From UBA1231 sp045652765 (GTDB lineage Bacteria > Bacillota_I > Bacilli_A > ML615J-28 > CAG-313), in contig JAZOLG010000060.1 of assembly GCA_045652765.1 (NCBI GenBank), positions 1 through 6,976 of the forward strand: a DNA stretch of 6,976 bases, written 5' to 3'. The translations under genes and the position numbers were made by a program. The notes under the pieces are model-generated. The model was not told the DNA's origin. It did no database searches and worked only from the letters and a program-made list of their open reading frames with translations. Positions 6,204-6,976 of the stretch are shown here, piece after piece. Every line of letters starts with the position of its first letter. The stretch's first letter is position 1.

Positions 6204-6254
6204 TCTCTTTCAAAATTGAATAATACTCATCTTTTGTATTTAGCGTTAAATTGT
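6204..6254 (-). other. 23S-5S internal transcribed spacer
   Basis: This 51-base AT-rich spacer holds no gene. It contains a perfect 12-bp palindrome, TTCAAAATTGAA (6209-6220), just before the 5S 5' end, which could take part in a processing stem. No terminator or promoter is seen, which agrees with a single 23S-5S-tRNA transcript. Confidence 0.7.

Positions 6255-6976
<722 letters not shown>

Overview
This window comes from an AT-rich bacterium of the low-GC Gram-positive side of the tree. The 5S rRNA is short (about 110 nt) and Mollicutes-like in its 3' half. All long reading frames are full length under the standard code, Trp is written TGG where I checked, and one apparent gene ends in TGA. 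This fits a group near Mollicutes/Erysipelotrichia that keeps UGA as a stop (Acholeplasma, Izemoplasma, RF39 or Erysipelotrichia-like) better than a code-4 mycoplasma. The placement is an inference from these features, not from a database search.

Right part (about 5758-6976, all minus strand): the tail of a ribosomal RNA operon, read 23S rRNA (3' quarter, cut by the window edge), 5S rRNA, tRNA-Asn(GUU), then a 71-residue two-helix membrane protein, then a strong palindromic terminator. No promoter or clear terminator is visible between the tRNA and the small gene, so it is probably transcribed with the rRNA operon.

Middle and left (154-5698, all minus strand): a tightly packed five-gene operon behind an extended -10 promoter. 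It holds a tandem-GNAT acetyltransferase, glycerol kinase (glpK), a GlpA-like FAD glycerol-3-phosphate dehydrogenase with a C-terminal BFD-type [2Fe-2S] domain, a two-Rossmann FAD/NAD oxidoreductase, and a small four-cysteine DUF1667 protein. Gaps are 8 nt and 1 nt, then two 8-nt overlaps, so the genes are probably translationally coupled. Glycerol would be phosphorylated by GlpK. The next three proteins look like one multi-subunit dehydrogenase making dihydroxyacetone phosphate and passing electrons through flavin and Fe-S centres, possibly to or from NAD(H). No glycerol facilitator or glp regulator lies in the window.

Far left (1-135, plus strand): the C-terminal end of a hydrophobic protein converges on the glp operon. 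Both share a bidirectional hairpin terminator at 127-154. No mobile element, CRISPR array or phage gene was seen, and no gene-free stretch exceeds 300 bases.
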